From Promethearchaeota archaeon (GTDB lineage Archaea; Asgardarchaeota; Lokiarchaeia; Sigyniarchaeales; SOKP01), in assembly GCA_016840165.1 (NCBI GenBank), contig JAEOSU010000018.1, positions 28,902-92,901 of the forward strand: 64,000 bases of DNA, read 5' to 3'. The notes beneath the pieces are model-generated. The model had not been told where the DNA came from. It did not search any database and saw only the letters and a program-made list of their open reading frames with translations. A program made the position numbers and the translations under genes. Below are positions 7,685-16,264 of the stretch, piece after piece. Position 1 is the stretch's first letter; each line of letters starts with the position of its first letter.

Positions 7685-9478
7685 TTATTTTATAAAATTA
7701 AGACTTTTTATTTCAGTTTTAATCCAAATCTGCCTTAAAAATTCTAATATAGCTTGCTTGGTAGTATAGTTTTGCTTGAATTCTTCTAAACTCACTTTTT
7801 CAGTTGCTCCATGTGAAATTAATGAGTGAAATTTCCCTTGGTTTTCAAGTTTTTTAAATAAATCCATTTCGATATCCTTATCAAATTTTGTAGAATTAGA
7901 ATAAGAATCCATTGAAATATGTGGAAAATGACGTTTATCCAATTTAATAAATCGATCTATTGCCCTTTGTGAGGTATCTTCTATGAGAGCAAACTTTCTC
8001 TTATAAATTTTTGAAAATTCATTACAGCTATTAGCCATTTCAGTAACAATGTGCATACCGAGATCAAGTGAGTTAGAAGTCTCATGCATCATGTTATTGG
8101 TCAATATTTTAACCGCCTCATTTAAACCGATAAAACCAATACATAAATCTTGATTTTTTAATTGATAAAGATTAGTTCCCTCAATTAAACTATTACATAA
8201 CGGTAAATGGTTGGTCGAAAGGCGCTTTTTGATGATTTCATATTTTTTGTTCAAGATAGTAGCACATAAGTGCAATTTTTGATTTAAATCCTCCATAAAT
8301 AGCGTTTCATCTCTGTTATTAAATGCAATTCTAGGTAGGTTTATCGAGATCTTCTGAAGAATTCCATGGTTTAAATAACCGTCTAATGTTTTATTCTCTA
8401 TAGTATCATTTAGTTTAAATAATGAAGAATTTAACAGATAGGGGGCTTGATTAGTATTAATCTCATTGATAACTTTTATAAAAGAATCTTGGTATTTACT
8501 TAACCATTCACTACTACAAAATATTTTATGGACCGGGTATCGAAAAGGATGAGAATAAAAGTCACCCTCTGTAAAGATATCAATGAAACAATCAAAAAGT
8601 TTTAAGCATTCAGAGGAAAAGTCTGAGTATATTCCGTCAACTTTTCCATGAATCCCAATAGCAGTCTCATCTAAGAAGGGTTCAACTATAGTAGGATAAC
8701 ATTCTAATGATGATTTAAGATATCGCTTACCAGAGATGGCTGATAAATGATTTATTTCATATATAAAGCTTTTAAGTTCATTTCTAATCTCTGAATCGGA
8801 TAAGTTACCAACTAAGGGTGCTAAAAAAATAGTTAAATGATTAAAGCTTTGGCATCCACAAAATTCATTTTGAATTATACCTGTCCAATTTGCGAGCTGA
8901 TTCAAGGCTTCTCTTAAATTCTGAGGCGGTTTTACTTTATAAGAGAAGCTCTTAAGATCAGTGGGCGGAATTCCGTATTTCAATATGATCCTTGGATCCC
9001 AGGTATGCTCATACGGTCTTAAATCAAAATACTTAAGCTGATGAATGTAGATATCTCCAAATAAATGGGCTTTTGATTCCTCATCAGTTAAAATTCGTAA
9101 TAATGTATATTCTTCTGCCAATTGGTTAGCTGCCCAGTGATGAATCTTCTCGGGATTAATTACACTTCTAATTACATCTTTTTCTACTTTTTCCAAGATC
9201 TCCTCATAATCCATCAGTGGCATTCCTATGCGGGTATAGAGTTTCCTTTCTTTTTCATAATGATTTTCAGATAAAATAGAACAAACGATCTCTCTTATAT
9301 GGGGTCCAGAAAGGAACTTTATTCCAGAACTTATTATTCTTCTAACTACTAATTCTGTGACGTTTTTAGCCTCTTCTTCTGGCATCCCTGTTTCTTTCAT
9401 GATGCTCTCAAAAATTTTAGAGGCATCAAAATCAACGACATCTCCCTCGGATCGAAAAACTTTAGGTAATAAGTGCAT
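7685..9478 (-). CDS. NrdD-like protein with ATP-cone but without catalytic cysteines or glycyl radical domain
   Basis: The 597-residue protein resembles class III anaerobic ribonucleotide reductase. An N-terminal ATP-cone (about 4-94) has V-F-R-S-E-G-D-V-V-D-F-D-A-S-K-I. The barrel retains H-L-F-G-D-I-Y-I-H-Q-L-K-Y-F, N-E-F-C-G-C-Q-S-F-N-H, L-A-P-L-V and I-S-I-N-L-P-R-I-A. Two essential elements are missing. The CCRL-type loop with the thiyl cysteine reads S-S-L-F-K-L-N-D (about 351-358), and the chain ends after a G-A-T-E-K-V-S-L-E-E-F region with no zinc Cys-x2-Cys or R-x-x-G-Y glycyl motif. Only 141 bases separate it from the next gene, so the lost end is not simply shifted. I chose ATG 9476-9478 because the ATP-cone starts there; 26 extra residues upstream are hydrophobic and unlike the family. 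Confidence 0.8.
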   Translation of the reverse strand: MHLLPKVFRSEGDVVDFDASKIFESIMKETGMPEEEAKNVTELVVRRIISSGIKFLSGPHIREIVCSILSENHYEKERKLYTRIGMPLMDYEEILEKVEKDVIRSVINPEKIHHWAANQLAEEYTLLRILTDEESKAHLFGDIYIHQLKYFDLRPYEHTWDPRIILKYGIPPTDLKSFSYKVKPPQNLREALNQLANWTGIIQNEFCGCQSFNHLTIFLAPLVGNLSDSEIRNELKSFIYEINHLSAISGKRYLKSSLECYPTIVEPFLDETAIGIHGKVDGIYSDFSSECLKLFDCFIDIFTEGDFYSHPFRYPVHKIFCSSEWLSKYQDSFIKVINEINTNQAPYLLNSSLFKLNDTIENKTLDGYLNHGILQKISINLPRIAFNNRDETLFMEDLNQKLHLCATILNKKYEIIKKRLSTNHLPLCNSLIEGTNLYQLKNQDLCIGFIGLNEAVKILTNNMMHETSNSLDLGMHIVTEMANSCNEFSKIYKRKFALIEDTSQRAIDRFIKLDKRHFPHISMDSYSNSTKFDKDIEMDLFKKLENQGKFHSLISHGATEKVSLEEFKQNYTTKQAILEFLRQIWIKTEIKSLNFIK

Positions 9479-9681
9479 TTTGTCGGAACCTTTTTTATAT
9501 ACTCTGTTTTTAGATATTATCTCTAATATTATTATTATAGAGATTTTAAAAAACAATTTATTAACACATTAAAGAGATGTGTATTTATAAAGAAATATTA
9601 GAAAAATTTTGCTAAAATAAGATTTAGATTGTTATTACCTTGGTAACAAAAATGAAATGGAAAATAAAATTTTAGTAATTT

Positions 9682-10458
9682 TTAATTAGTTTTTGAACCA
9701 CATAACGGACAATATCTTCCTTCCTTGTTGATTAACCTCGTTCCACAGTTGGGACAGAAATTACTAATTTCAATCATGTTTATAGAAGTTTGAACGCTTT
9801 CTTGAGGAACTGCTTGAGCATTCACAACTAATTGCTGATTTGAAGATACTTGATAATACATTATTGAATCTAACTTCGCTAATTTAAAGTAACCTGCGAT
9901 TTGAAAGATAAAACCGATGAAAACAGTAATTATTAAAAAGCCTAGAGCATATAATAAAGCACCTGTCTTAAGATTTTCACATCCATTAATAGCATCTTGA
10001 CCTATATTAATAGGAAATAGCTCTCTATTATTTTGGAAATAAATCTTTAAATTTTCCCAAGCTTTCATTTCAATTACTGAGCTTGAAATAAGCAATATTA
10101 GCCCTGCTACCAGTATGCATATGCTGATGGGAAATAGGATAGCATTGAACGGTGGTATATATAATGGGATAAAGAAATTTATTGCCAAGCTGACACCTCC
10201 TACAACGAGAAAAATAAATCCGATTATAATCAAAATCATAGATCGTACGTACTTAGAACGAAACATTCCAAGATTAGGATTATTCAATTGGTAATTAATA
10301 TTTCTAATAACCCCTAATGCTAAAAAAATAAAAACCAATGCCACTATACTCGCAACTGGAGCTATAGGGGGAATAAAAGATAACACACTCGCTATCGCAA
10401 TTACCCGAATCTTCTTTCCAAATTCATAGAAACTATTTCTGATAGTATCATTATCCAA
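9682..10458 (-). CDS. Membrane protein with C-terminal zinc ribbon
   Basis: This 258-residue protein has about four to five membrane helices (residues ~20-48, 70-95, 100-130 and 165-190). A Pro/Gln-rich linker leads to a C-terminal zinc ribbon with two C-P-x-C-G knuckles (F-C-P-N-C-G-T and Y-C-P-L-C-G-S). The layout resembles DUF996-type archaeal membrane proteins, though I am not sure of the family. Zinc-ribbon tails of this type usually face the cytosol and bind proteins or nucleic acids. No operon partner is evident: it is 203 bases upstream of the NrdD-like gene and divergent from the nuclease gene at 10626. Confidence 0.75.
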   Translation of the reverse strand: MDNDTIRNSFYEFGKKIRVIAIASVLSFIPPIAPVASIVALVFIFLALGVIRNINYQLNNPNLGMFRSKYVRSMILIIIGFIFLVVGGVSLAINFFIPLYIPPFNAILFPISICILVAGLILLISSSVIEMKAWENLKIYFQNNRELFPINIGQDAINGCENLKTGALLYALGFLIITVFIGFIFQIAGYFKLAKLDSIMYYQVSSNQQLVVNAQAVPQESVQTSINMIEISNFCPNCGTRLINKEGRYCPLCGSKTN

Positions 10459-10625
10459 TTTTACTCACTCTTTTTTTTCAAAGATTTGTTTTACTTAAGA
10501 TGATAAATACTATGTATATTAAAATAGCTAAGGGAGTCCAATTTTAATCACTTAATTTTCATATCATAATTTTATTTTTTCAACACTCTCATTAGATTAT
10601 ATAGCTGAGTAAACCCAATTAAAAT

Positions 10626-11423
10626 ATGCTAAATTCATTTTCAGAAAAATCTTTAAAAAAATTCTTCCAAAGTCTTTATTTAACTCTTAAAAATTTCGAT
10701 GCTGAATTAACTGAAGTATGGTGTGAACCATCAGATGTGGATTATTTTCAAGGATTTAGTCAAGATCAAATAATAGAATTTATTTCTTATTTTGATTTCA
10801 TCTCAATAAAGAGAGGTAATTATATCGACTATGTTGTCATTGATAAAATACTCTTTATCATAAGAAGTCTTAAATATCTCCAATTAGATATAACGCTTCT
10901 TTCTAGTCTCTTGGATTATGACGGTTTTGAAGCATTAGTTAAGTTGATTTTGAGTGAAAGTAATTATTTTACCACCAAAAACTATAGATTCACAGATAAA
11001 ACCAATTTCAAATCTAAAACTAAGCAATCAAAATATGAAATTGATGTGATTGGTATTAATAGGAATCTTATTTTACTTATTGATTGCAAGCAATGGAAGC
11101 GTAAGGATTCCTATAGTGCCATGAATAAGGCAGCTAACTTACAATATAGGCGCGCGTTAGCTCTTAAAAAAAATCATGAGCTTTTTTCAGGGATGTTAGA
11201 ATCTTTAATAGGAATTAACAAAGTTCAAAAAGTAAAACCTCCCTTTCTGCTAATCCCTTTGATGGTGACTCTCGAAAGCAATTGGATAAAAATTAATGAT
11301 AATTCGGTACCGATTGTAAGTATCTATCAATTTCATTCTTTCCTCGAAGAACTTCATGATAATTTATACTATTTTAGAATAGTAAAGGTGAATAAATTGC
11401 AGATCCAGAAACAATTAATCTAA
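10626..11423 (+). CDS. PD-(D/E)XK (Mrr/Hjc-type) nuclease-fold protein
   Basis: The 265-residue protein carries a restriction-endonuclease-like core. It has E102 in D-G-F-E-A-L-V-K-L-I-L, D140 in Y-E-I-D-V-I-G-I-N, and D153-C-K155 in L-L-I-D-C-K-Q-W-K-R. The spacing matches Mrr- or Hjc-like nucleases, in which these residues bind the metal. The catalytic core is followed by conserved-looking A-N-L-Q-Y-R-R-A-L-A, common in archaeal relatives. The first 95 residues are a helical domain I do not recognise. No methyltransferase or helicase sits beside it, so it is not an obvious restriction system; repair or a stand-alone defence role are both possible. It is convergent with the roadblock gene, seven bases away. 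Confidence 0.75.
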   Translation: MLNSFSEKSLKKFFQSLYLTLKNFDAELTEVWCEPSDVDYFQGFSQDQIIEFISYFDFISIKRGNYIDYVVIDKILFIIRSLKYLQLDITLLSSLLDYDGFEALVKLILSESNYFTTKNYRFTDKTNFKSKTKQSKYEIDVIGINRNLILLIDCKQWKRKDSYSAMNKAANLQYRRALALKKNHELFSGMLESLIGINKVQKVKPPFLLIPLMVTLESNWIKINDNSVPIVSIYQFHSFLEELHDNLYYFRIVKVNKLQIQKQLI

Positions 11424-11430
11424 AATATAG

Positions 11431-12384
11431 CTATTTATCTAATCCTAAGTATTCTTTCACTTGTTTTTTAACAATATTTGCAGCAAAATTAATAATTCCT
11501 GATTTAATCCGAGGCGATGAGAATATTACCAATATCATGTCATTGCCCAATGTGGTTTCAGTATCAATAGGAGCAAGATCTACAACTCCGTTAGATCCAC
11601 GTACGGAAATATTAAGTAACTTTCCCGCACTTAAACCCTCAATTATATCTTCTCCTATCATCGAAAGATTTTGTCCAATCGTTGCAAATAAATTGTCTGA
11701 CATTCGTGAGGAGATAGCGGAGGCAAGAATCGTTCCATCCTTCTTAATGATGGCTGAAGCTTCAATATGTAAATCTAATTTTAATAATTCTTTAAGAATT
11801 TCATTCATACTTGAAGGGGGAATAAACTCTTCTTTTTTCTTTTTCTCATATGGTTCTTTTTCTGTTGGGAGTTTTTTTACTGTTATCTTTTTTGATAAGA
11901 AGGTCAATACTTTAGTCATATCCTCCTCTAACTGTTTTTGCTTTACCAAAGATGCTTCGGAATAGGGTGCTTTAGGTACGGGTTGTGGCTTCTCCGTTGA
12001 AGATTTGGAACTATATACTCCTTTTAACCCAATAATTGATCCCTCAAACGGTTTGGGAGTAATCTCCGTAAGGATCTCCTTTTCATCTTCAATATCATCA
12101 TTTTCCTCCTTATGCACTACTAGCTTTTTGGCGTCATCCTTTGAATTATTAACATGGATTTCAACTAATGGTATTTCTTGAAGTTCAGATACTTTGGGCT
12201 TCTTCACGACTTTTGGCTTATTAATAGGTATTTTTTCCCTTGATTTACTCTCTTTTTTCTTTTTTTCTAAAGTAAGTCTTATTCGCGGTGGTTTTGTAGA
12301 AATTGGGAGCAATGCGCCACACTTACGGCATATGTTTCCATCTGCTTCGTTATTGGTCGCACCACAATTACTACATATTATCAT
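11431..12384 (-). CDS. Zinc ribbon-linker-roadblock/LC7 protein
   Basis: The 317-residue protein begins with a zinc ribbon (C4-x2-C7 and C19-x2-C22). It continues with a long Lys/Glu/Pro-rich, probably disordered linker (about 28-185) and ends with a roadblock/LC7 domain (about 193-317). The last has M-N-E-I-L-K-E-L-L, then E-A-S-A-I-I-K-K-D-G-T-I-L-A-S and G-N-D-M-I-L-V-I. Roadblock proteins bind and regulate small GTPases (MglB in bacteria, Ragulator subunits in eukaryotes). The adjacent gene on the same strand is a Rag-like GTPase at 12665, 280 bases upstream, so a partnership is an attractive inference. Confidence 0.85.
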   Translation of the reverse strand: MIICSNCGATNNEADGNICRKCGALLPISTKPPRIRLTLEKKKKESKSREKIPINKPKVVKKPKVSELQEIPLVEIHVNNSKDDAKKLVVHKEENDDIEDEKEILTEITPKPFEGSIIGLKGVYSSKSSTEKPQPVPKAPYSEASLVKQKQLEEDMTKVLTFLSKKITVKKLPTEKEPYEKKKKEEFIPPSSMNEILKELLKLDLHIEASAIIKKDGTILASAISSRMSDNLFATIGQNLSMIGEDIIEGLSAGKLLNISVRGSNGVVDLAPIDTETTLGNDMILVIFSSPRIKSGIINFAANIVKKQVKEYLGLDK

Positions 12385-12664
12385 AAGTGAAGCCCTTAAT
12401 AATAGCTAATTTGAGTAAAAATCGAAAATATAGTCTATATCTACTTTATACTAGTGATAATACTGTTTTATTAATATTGTTTCTTTATTATAAAAATCAA
12501 TTTAAAGTTCTAAATTATATCTTTTTCTCTGATATCTTTTCAATAGGAGTTAGTTCTGATTAGAAGATTGAATAAATTCCGAAATAAGAACCTCTAATTA
12601 TATAAAATTTACTTTTTAACAGAAGGAATTAAGTAAAAGAGAAATAAAAACATGTTGCTTTCAA

Positions 12665-13645
12665 TTATTTAAACAAAATTTCGGTCATTATATTAGCGAA
12701 TGAATCAAAGTCCTCTTTATTAATTGCCGGATCCCCTTTTAACATAAGTATATAATATGGTGTTTTGACATCTCGGATATTTAATTTCTTAAATATAAAG
12801 TTTCTCCCAAATCTTTGTACAATCATCTTACCTTCTTCTTCAATTCTTCCCGGTATGACTTGTGTAAATTGGAAACTGTCATTTAAGGTTAGAAAGTAGG
12901 GAGTGGATGCAGATAAAAGATTTTTAGTTTCCTCATCCTTGTAAAAATATCCAATGATGAGAGAGTTATCATCAATAACCACCACTCCCTCAGAATCTAC
13001 TTTTTTGGCAAATTCATCTATAGTTTTACTAATTAATTCCGCTTTGGGATATAAATTTAATAAAATTTCTGACATTGCGCTAATTATAGAATTTAGATCA
13101 TAAATCGATGTATTATAGTAATAAATGCGCTTATAATCTACAGAACGTCTCAGTTTTTCTTTAAGATCTATTTCTAAACTTTTAAATTCGTTCATTGCAT
13201 TTCGTCTTAATGCTGGGTCATATTTGTGGAAAAAGACATATATAGGAGGTTCAATTTCAAGTTTTCTAAATTGTTCAACCACATCTTTGAAGTAACTCAT
13301 AGCTTCTGGAATTCGTGGTTTGTTTTGAATGTCAATCACATAGATTGCGATCTCTGTTCCATCGAAATACTTCCCTGGGTTCTTAAGATAACTAATTCTA
13401 TAACTGATTTGTCCTCCCAAATCCCATTCGGCTATTTCCCTGCCTAAAAACTCAAAAATACGTCTTTGGGCTCCTCTAGTAGGTTTTAAAAGAGCTATTT
13501 TAGAGAATTCTCTTTGAAGGGCTAAAATTATTGAAGTCTTCCCTGCAGCATCTAAACCTGTAAACAATATTTTCGATTGAGGCTCAGGTGGCTCTTTTTT
13601 TTCTTTTGAAAGGTATTGAATTTCCAAAATAAATTCACCTTGCAA
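12665..13645 (-). CDS. Rag/Gtr-type GTPase
   Basis: This 326-residue GTPase has the canonical two-domain Rag plan and no N-terminal module. G1 is GLDAAGKTS (30-38), the switch threonine lies in K-P-T-R-G (54-58), G3 is WDLGGQ (74-79) and G4 is HKYD (140-143). The histidine variant of NKxD is typical of RagA/Gtr1, whose G4 is HKMD. G5 is NTSIYD (178-183), close to RagA TSIWD. The C-terminal roadblock-like domain starts near residue 208 with E-F-A-K-K-V-D-S-E-G-V-V-V-I. Rag GTPases work as dimers in amino-acid sensing in eukaryotes. Here the nearest neighbour is a roadblock protein. Confidence 0.88.
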   Translation of the reverse strand: MQGEFILEIQYLSKEKKEPPEPQSKILFTGLDAAGKTSIILALQREFSKIALLKPTRGAQRRIFEFLGREIAEWDLGGQISYRISYLKNPGKYFDGTEIAIYVIDIQNKPRIPEAMSYFKDVVEQFRKLEIEPPIYVFFHKYDPALRRNAMNEFKSLEIDLKEKLRRSVDYKRIYYYNTSIYDLNSIISAMSEILLNLYPKAELISKTIDEFAKKVDSEGVVVIDDNSLIIGYFYKDEETKNLLSASTPYFLTLNDSFQFTQVIPGRIEEEGKMIVQRFGRNFIFKKLNIRDVKTPYYILMLKGDPAINKEDFDSFANIMTEILFK

Positions 13646-13792
13646 ATATGAGATAATGATAAAATATATTCTTTTGTAAGATGTGAAGAAATTATTCTAT
13701 ATATTTGTTATGTAAAAACACCTTAAAATGAGTCAAATCCTATTTTGTTAAATTTGATCCTGAAAAATAATTTCTTGTTTGTTTTTAAACGA

Positions 13793-14350
13793 CTAAAAAA
13801 TTCCTTCTGAACTTTTGTATGTCAAGTTTTTATCTACAATAAGCTGATTAAGTTTATTTAATACCTCTTCTGGAGATTTAGCTTCGTGAATAATATCAGT
13901 TCGTCTATCGTCAATTTTTTGAGAGGCAATCTTTGAGGACCACCCTTCAATATTACTCATAGCAATTATAGGTTTTTCATAAATCCATGCAAAACACAAT
14001 TCAGAAAGTGTTCCCGCTTTCCCTCCTATAGCAATACAGGCATCTCCCGCGAGAATGACTACAATGTTTCTAGCTTGTGAAAAAGGTACTGGGATCACAA
14101 TATCAATATATTTATTTGCAAACTTTTTTTCCTTAAAAGGAATGATTCCAATCGTCAATCCTCCCGCTTGTTTTGCTCCTTCACAAATTGCTTCCATTAC
14201 ACCAGATAATCCTCCGCAAGCAATCGCGTAATGCTCTTCTGCTAATAATCTTCCAAGAGATATAACTGTCTTTTTAGTTGGTTCATCGATCTCACTAGTT
14301 CCAATGACTGAAACGGTTGCTTTAATATCTTTTTTATAATCGAAATTCAT
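13793..14350 (-). CDS. LOG-like/TIGR00725-type Rossmann protein
   Basis: The 185-residue protein has a SLOG/LOG-type Rossmann fold. It begins with V-S-V-I-G-T-S, has A-C-G-G-L-S-G-V-M-E-A and the signature G-G-K-A-G-T-L-S-E (a variant of PGGxGTxxE), and ends with a helical tail. The closest group is TIGR00725, which includes molybdenum-cofactor carrier proteins; other LOG members are nucleotide phosphoribohydrolases. The residues R-N at 94-95 in Q-A-R-N-I-V-V and the Glu of the signature fit a nucleotide site. No Moco gene is beside it, so the ligand is unknown. Confidence 0.8.
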   Translation of the reverse strand: MNFDYKKDIKATVSVIGTSEIDEPTKKTVISLGRLLAEEHYAIACGGLSGVMEAICEGAKQAGGLTIGIIPFKEKKFANKYIDIVIPVPFSQARNIVVILAGDACIAIGGKAGTLSELCFAWIYEKPIIAMSNIEGWSSKIASQKIDDRRTDIIHEAKSPEEVLNKLNQLIVDKNLTYKSSEGIF

Positions 14351-14492
14351 TATTAATTGTTCTTATTCCGAATTATTAATTAAATTAATGATTTGATTAT
14401 TCTGGAATCTATGCGATCATTAGTCAAAGGAAAAGTAAAATTTCCAAAAATCAAACCTACTCCCGAACTATAGTCATCTTAGATTTTTACTA

Positions 14493-15194
14493 CTACTTAG
14501 GATTATAACGGAGGAATTCAGGGATTCTCTCACCGCACTCCGGACAGAATGCCAATCCTTCATCAATAGCCTTTTTACAGTTAGGACAAGCAATCTTCCC
14601 CTTTAAAACTGGTTGAGATGAGGGTTTTATACTGGTTAGAGAGTCTCCTTTTACCTTTTTCGTCTTATCCGTATTTCTACGCTTTAATACTATAATTATT
14701 ATCATAAATGCTACAAATCCTAAAATAATGGTAAAAAGACTATACCCCATTCCTAAAAATATATCAAAAGTCTCACTATAAGTGAAAAGACCAGTAATAT
14801 TGAGCGTAAAATGATATTCCCCTGGAAAAGTCGTAATTAAAGGGGTTACTCTAATAGTTAATAGATGCGATTGATTATTTCCTAAAATTTCCATAGTTTG
14901 ATTAATATTGATAAAATATCGATCCCCTGATTGCTCCGTTAAAGCATAATGAATCTGTCCGAAATTGGCAGACGATACATTTATAGCAATATGACCTTCA
15001 ATAATGATCAAACCCGGTTTGATGATATTTAGAGTTATATTTGACCCTAACTGGGAGGTGTTCAGTAAATTCTCTTCAGAATAACTGAAATGGTTATTAA
15101 TAACAATAAATTTAGATTGAAAGTTGATAAAAAAGCAAGATAAAAATAAAATGCTAAAAAAATATATTAGAAATATCCGTTTTTTATTCCACAT
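14493..15194 (-). CDS. Secreted/anchored beta-domain protein with membrane helix and zinc ribbon tail
   Basis: The 233-residue protein has a signal/anchor helix (7-26), a beta-rich outer domain (about 40-145), a membrane helix (about 147-168), a basic linker, and a C-terminal zinc ribbon (A-C-P-N-C-K-K and F-C-P-E-C-G-E). By the positive-inside rule the ribbon should be in the cytosol and the beta domain outside. I cannot name a function. A receptor-like role is possible from the layout alone. It lies 19 bases downstream of the AIR-synthase-like gene and may be co-transcribed with it. Confidence 0.7.
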   Translation of the reverse strand: MWNKKRIFLIYFFSILFLSCFFINFQSKFIVINNHFSYSEENLLNTSQLGSNITLNIIKPGLIIIEGHIAINVSSANFGQIHYALTEQSGDRYFININQTMEILGNNQSHLLTIRVTPLITTFPGEYHFTLNITGLFTYSETFDIFLGMGYSLFTIILGFVAFMIIIIVLKRRNTDKTKKVKGDSLTSIKPSSQPVLKGKIACPNCKKAIDEGLAFCPECGERIPEFLRYNPK

Positions 15195-15213
15195 TACATC
15201 TCTAACAATAATT

Positions 15214-16170
15214 TTAGTATTTAATAACTTCTATTGAAGATTTTTTATCATGAATTTTTAATATGGGTTCTTTTATAATTTTGCCAATAATCATGGCATC
15301 CAATCCATAAAAACTAAATATTTTTATTGCTTCATCGCAATTCTCTAATGGAGCGGTTAAAACAAATGAAGTCGTTAAGTACATTTTGCTGTATTGCTCT
15401 AAAGAATAATTTTGTGCTATTAACTTAGGAGGGATACTTATAGAATCAATATCGATATTGGCCCCCACAGAAGAATATTTTACAATTTGTAAAATTGAAC
15501 CAAAGATACCACCATTCGAGATATCTTTTGAGGCATTAATAATATGTGCATGTGCGATTTGATTCATTGCATTTCTTTTGTATAAGACTTGATCACTTGA
15601 TTTAAATGTAACTGTATCCCAATATAGCTTATTTGCTTTTGCAACTTTACCGTCAAAATCAACAGCTAAAATTATTGCGTCACCAATTTGAGCATTCTTT
15701 GCTGAGATATAATCCTGTTTTAAAATTTCACCAACCATAGTGGAACTTAATTCATATGACTCACTACGTGGTTTTGTGTGGCCTCGAATGATAGGTACTT
15801 GAAATTTTGTGGAGCCTTCACAGATCCCCTCTATGATCTCTTGTCCGATTTTTGGATCTTTATAGGAAAGAATTAGACTTGCTGCTAAAGGTCTTCCTCC
15901 ACAGCAGAAGATATCATCTACTCCTACGAGTATGGAACTGAATCCTGCACCATAGGGATAAGCTTTAATATAGTTAGTGTTTATTCTATCTGTTGTAACT
16001 AATATATAGGTATCTTGATCATTTATAGCTGCAGAATCCTCACCCAAATCGGAATAAATTCTAGGACTTTTATAAGTCTTATCATTAATATACTGAACAA
16101 TTGGGCTTATTTCTTTTTTTTCAATGATGTTTTGATTTTTACGAATAGAATCTGCGATTTCTTCAAGCAT
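15214..16170 (-). CDS. AIR synthase-related (PurM/methanogenesis-marker-2-like) ATP-binding protein
   Basis: The 318-residue protein has the PurM/HypE/ThiL/SelD superfamily plan: a GEDSAAI acidic loop near residue 43, a T-T-D-R-I-N strand, V-G-V-D-D-I-F-C-C-G-G-R-P-L near 85-98, and a second-half D-I-S-N-G-G-I-F-G-S. The closest named group is methanogenesis marker 2 and other 'AIR synthase related' proteins, which activate a substrate with ATP. The true substrate of those proteins is not established. With a lone MtrH gene 1.6 kb away, one-carbon metabolism is a reasonable guess. The CC pair in the nucleotide loop is unusual-looking. Confidence 0.75.
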   Translation of the reverse strand: MLEEIADSIRKNQNIIEKKEISPIVQYINDKTYKSPRIYSDLGEDSAAINDQDTYILVTTDRINTNYIKAYPYGAGFSSILVGVDDIFCCGGRPLAASLILSYKDPKIGQEIIEGICEGSTKFQVPIIRGHTKPRSESYELSSTMVGEILKQDYISAKNAQIGDAIILAVDFDGKVAKANKLYWDTVTFKSSDQVLYKRNAMNQIAHAHIINASKDISNGGIFGSILQIVKYSSVGANIDIDSISIPPKLIAQNYSLEQYSKMYLTTSFVLTAPLENCDEAIKIFSFYGLDAMIIGKIIKEPILKIHDKKSSIEVIKY

Positions 16171-16264
16171 AATAAAATCATATCTAAACTTATTAATAAT
16201 ACATCATACATATTTAATTCAATAATTATCGTTTTAAAAATTAATTAATCACAAAATATCCATA

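Noticed and set aside
9479..9556. Upstream in-frame start adding 26 residues to the NrdD-like protein
   Set aside because: The extra residues are hydrophobic, precede a normal ATP-cone start, and are better read as 5' untranslated.
9630..9655. Imperfect hairpin ttgttattacc/ggtaacaa
   Set aside because: The stem needs a three-base bulge, and there is no clear T-tract placed for termination.
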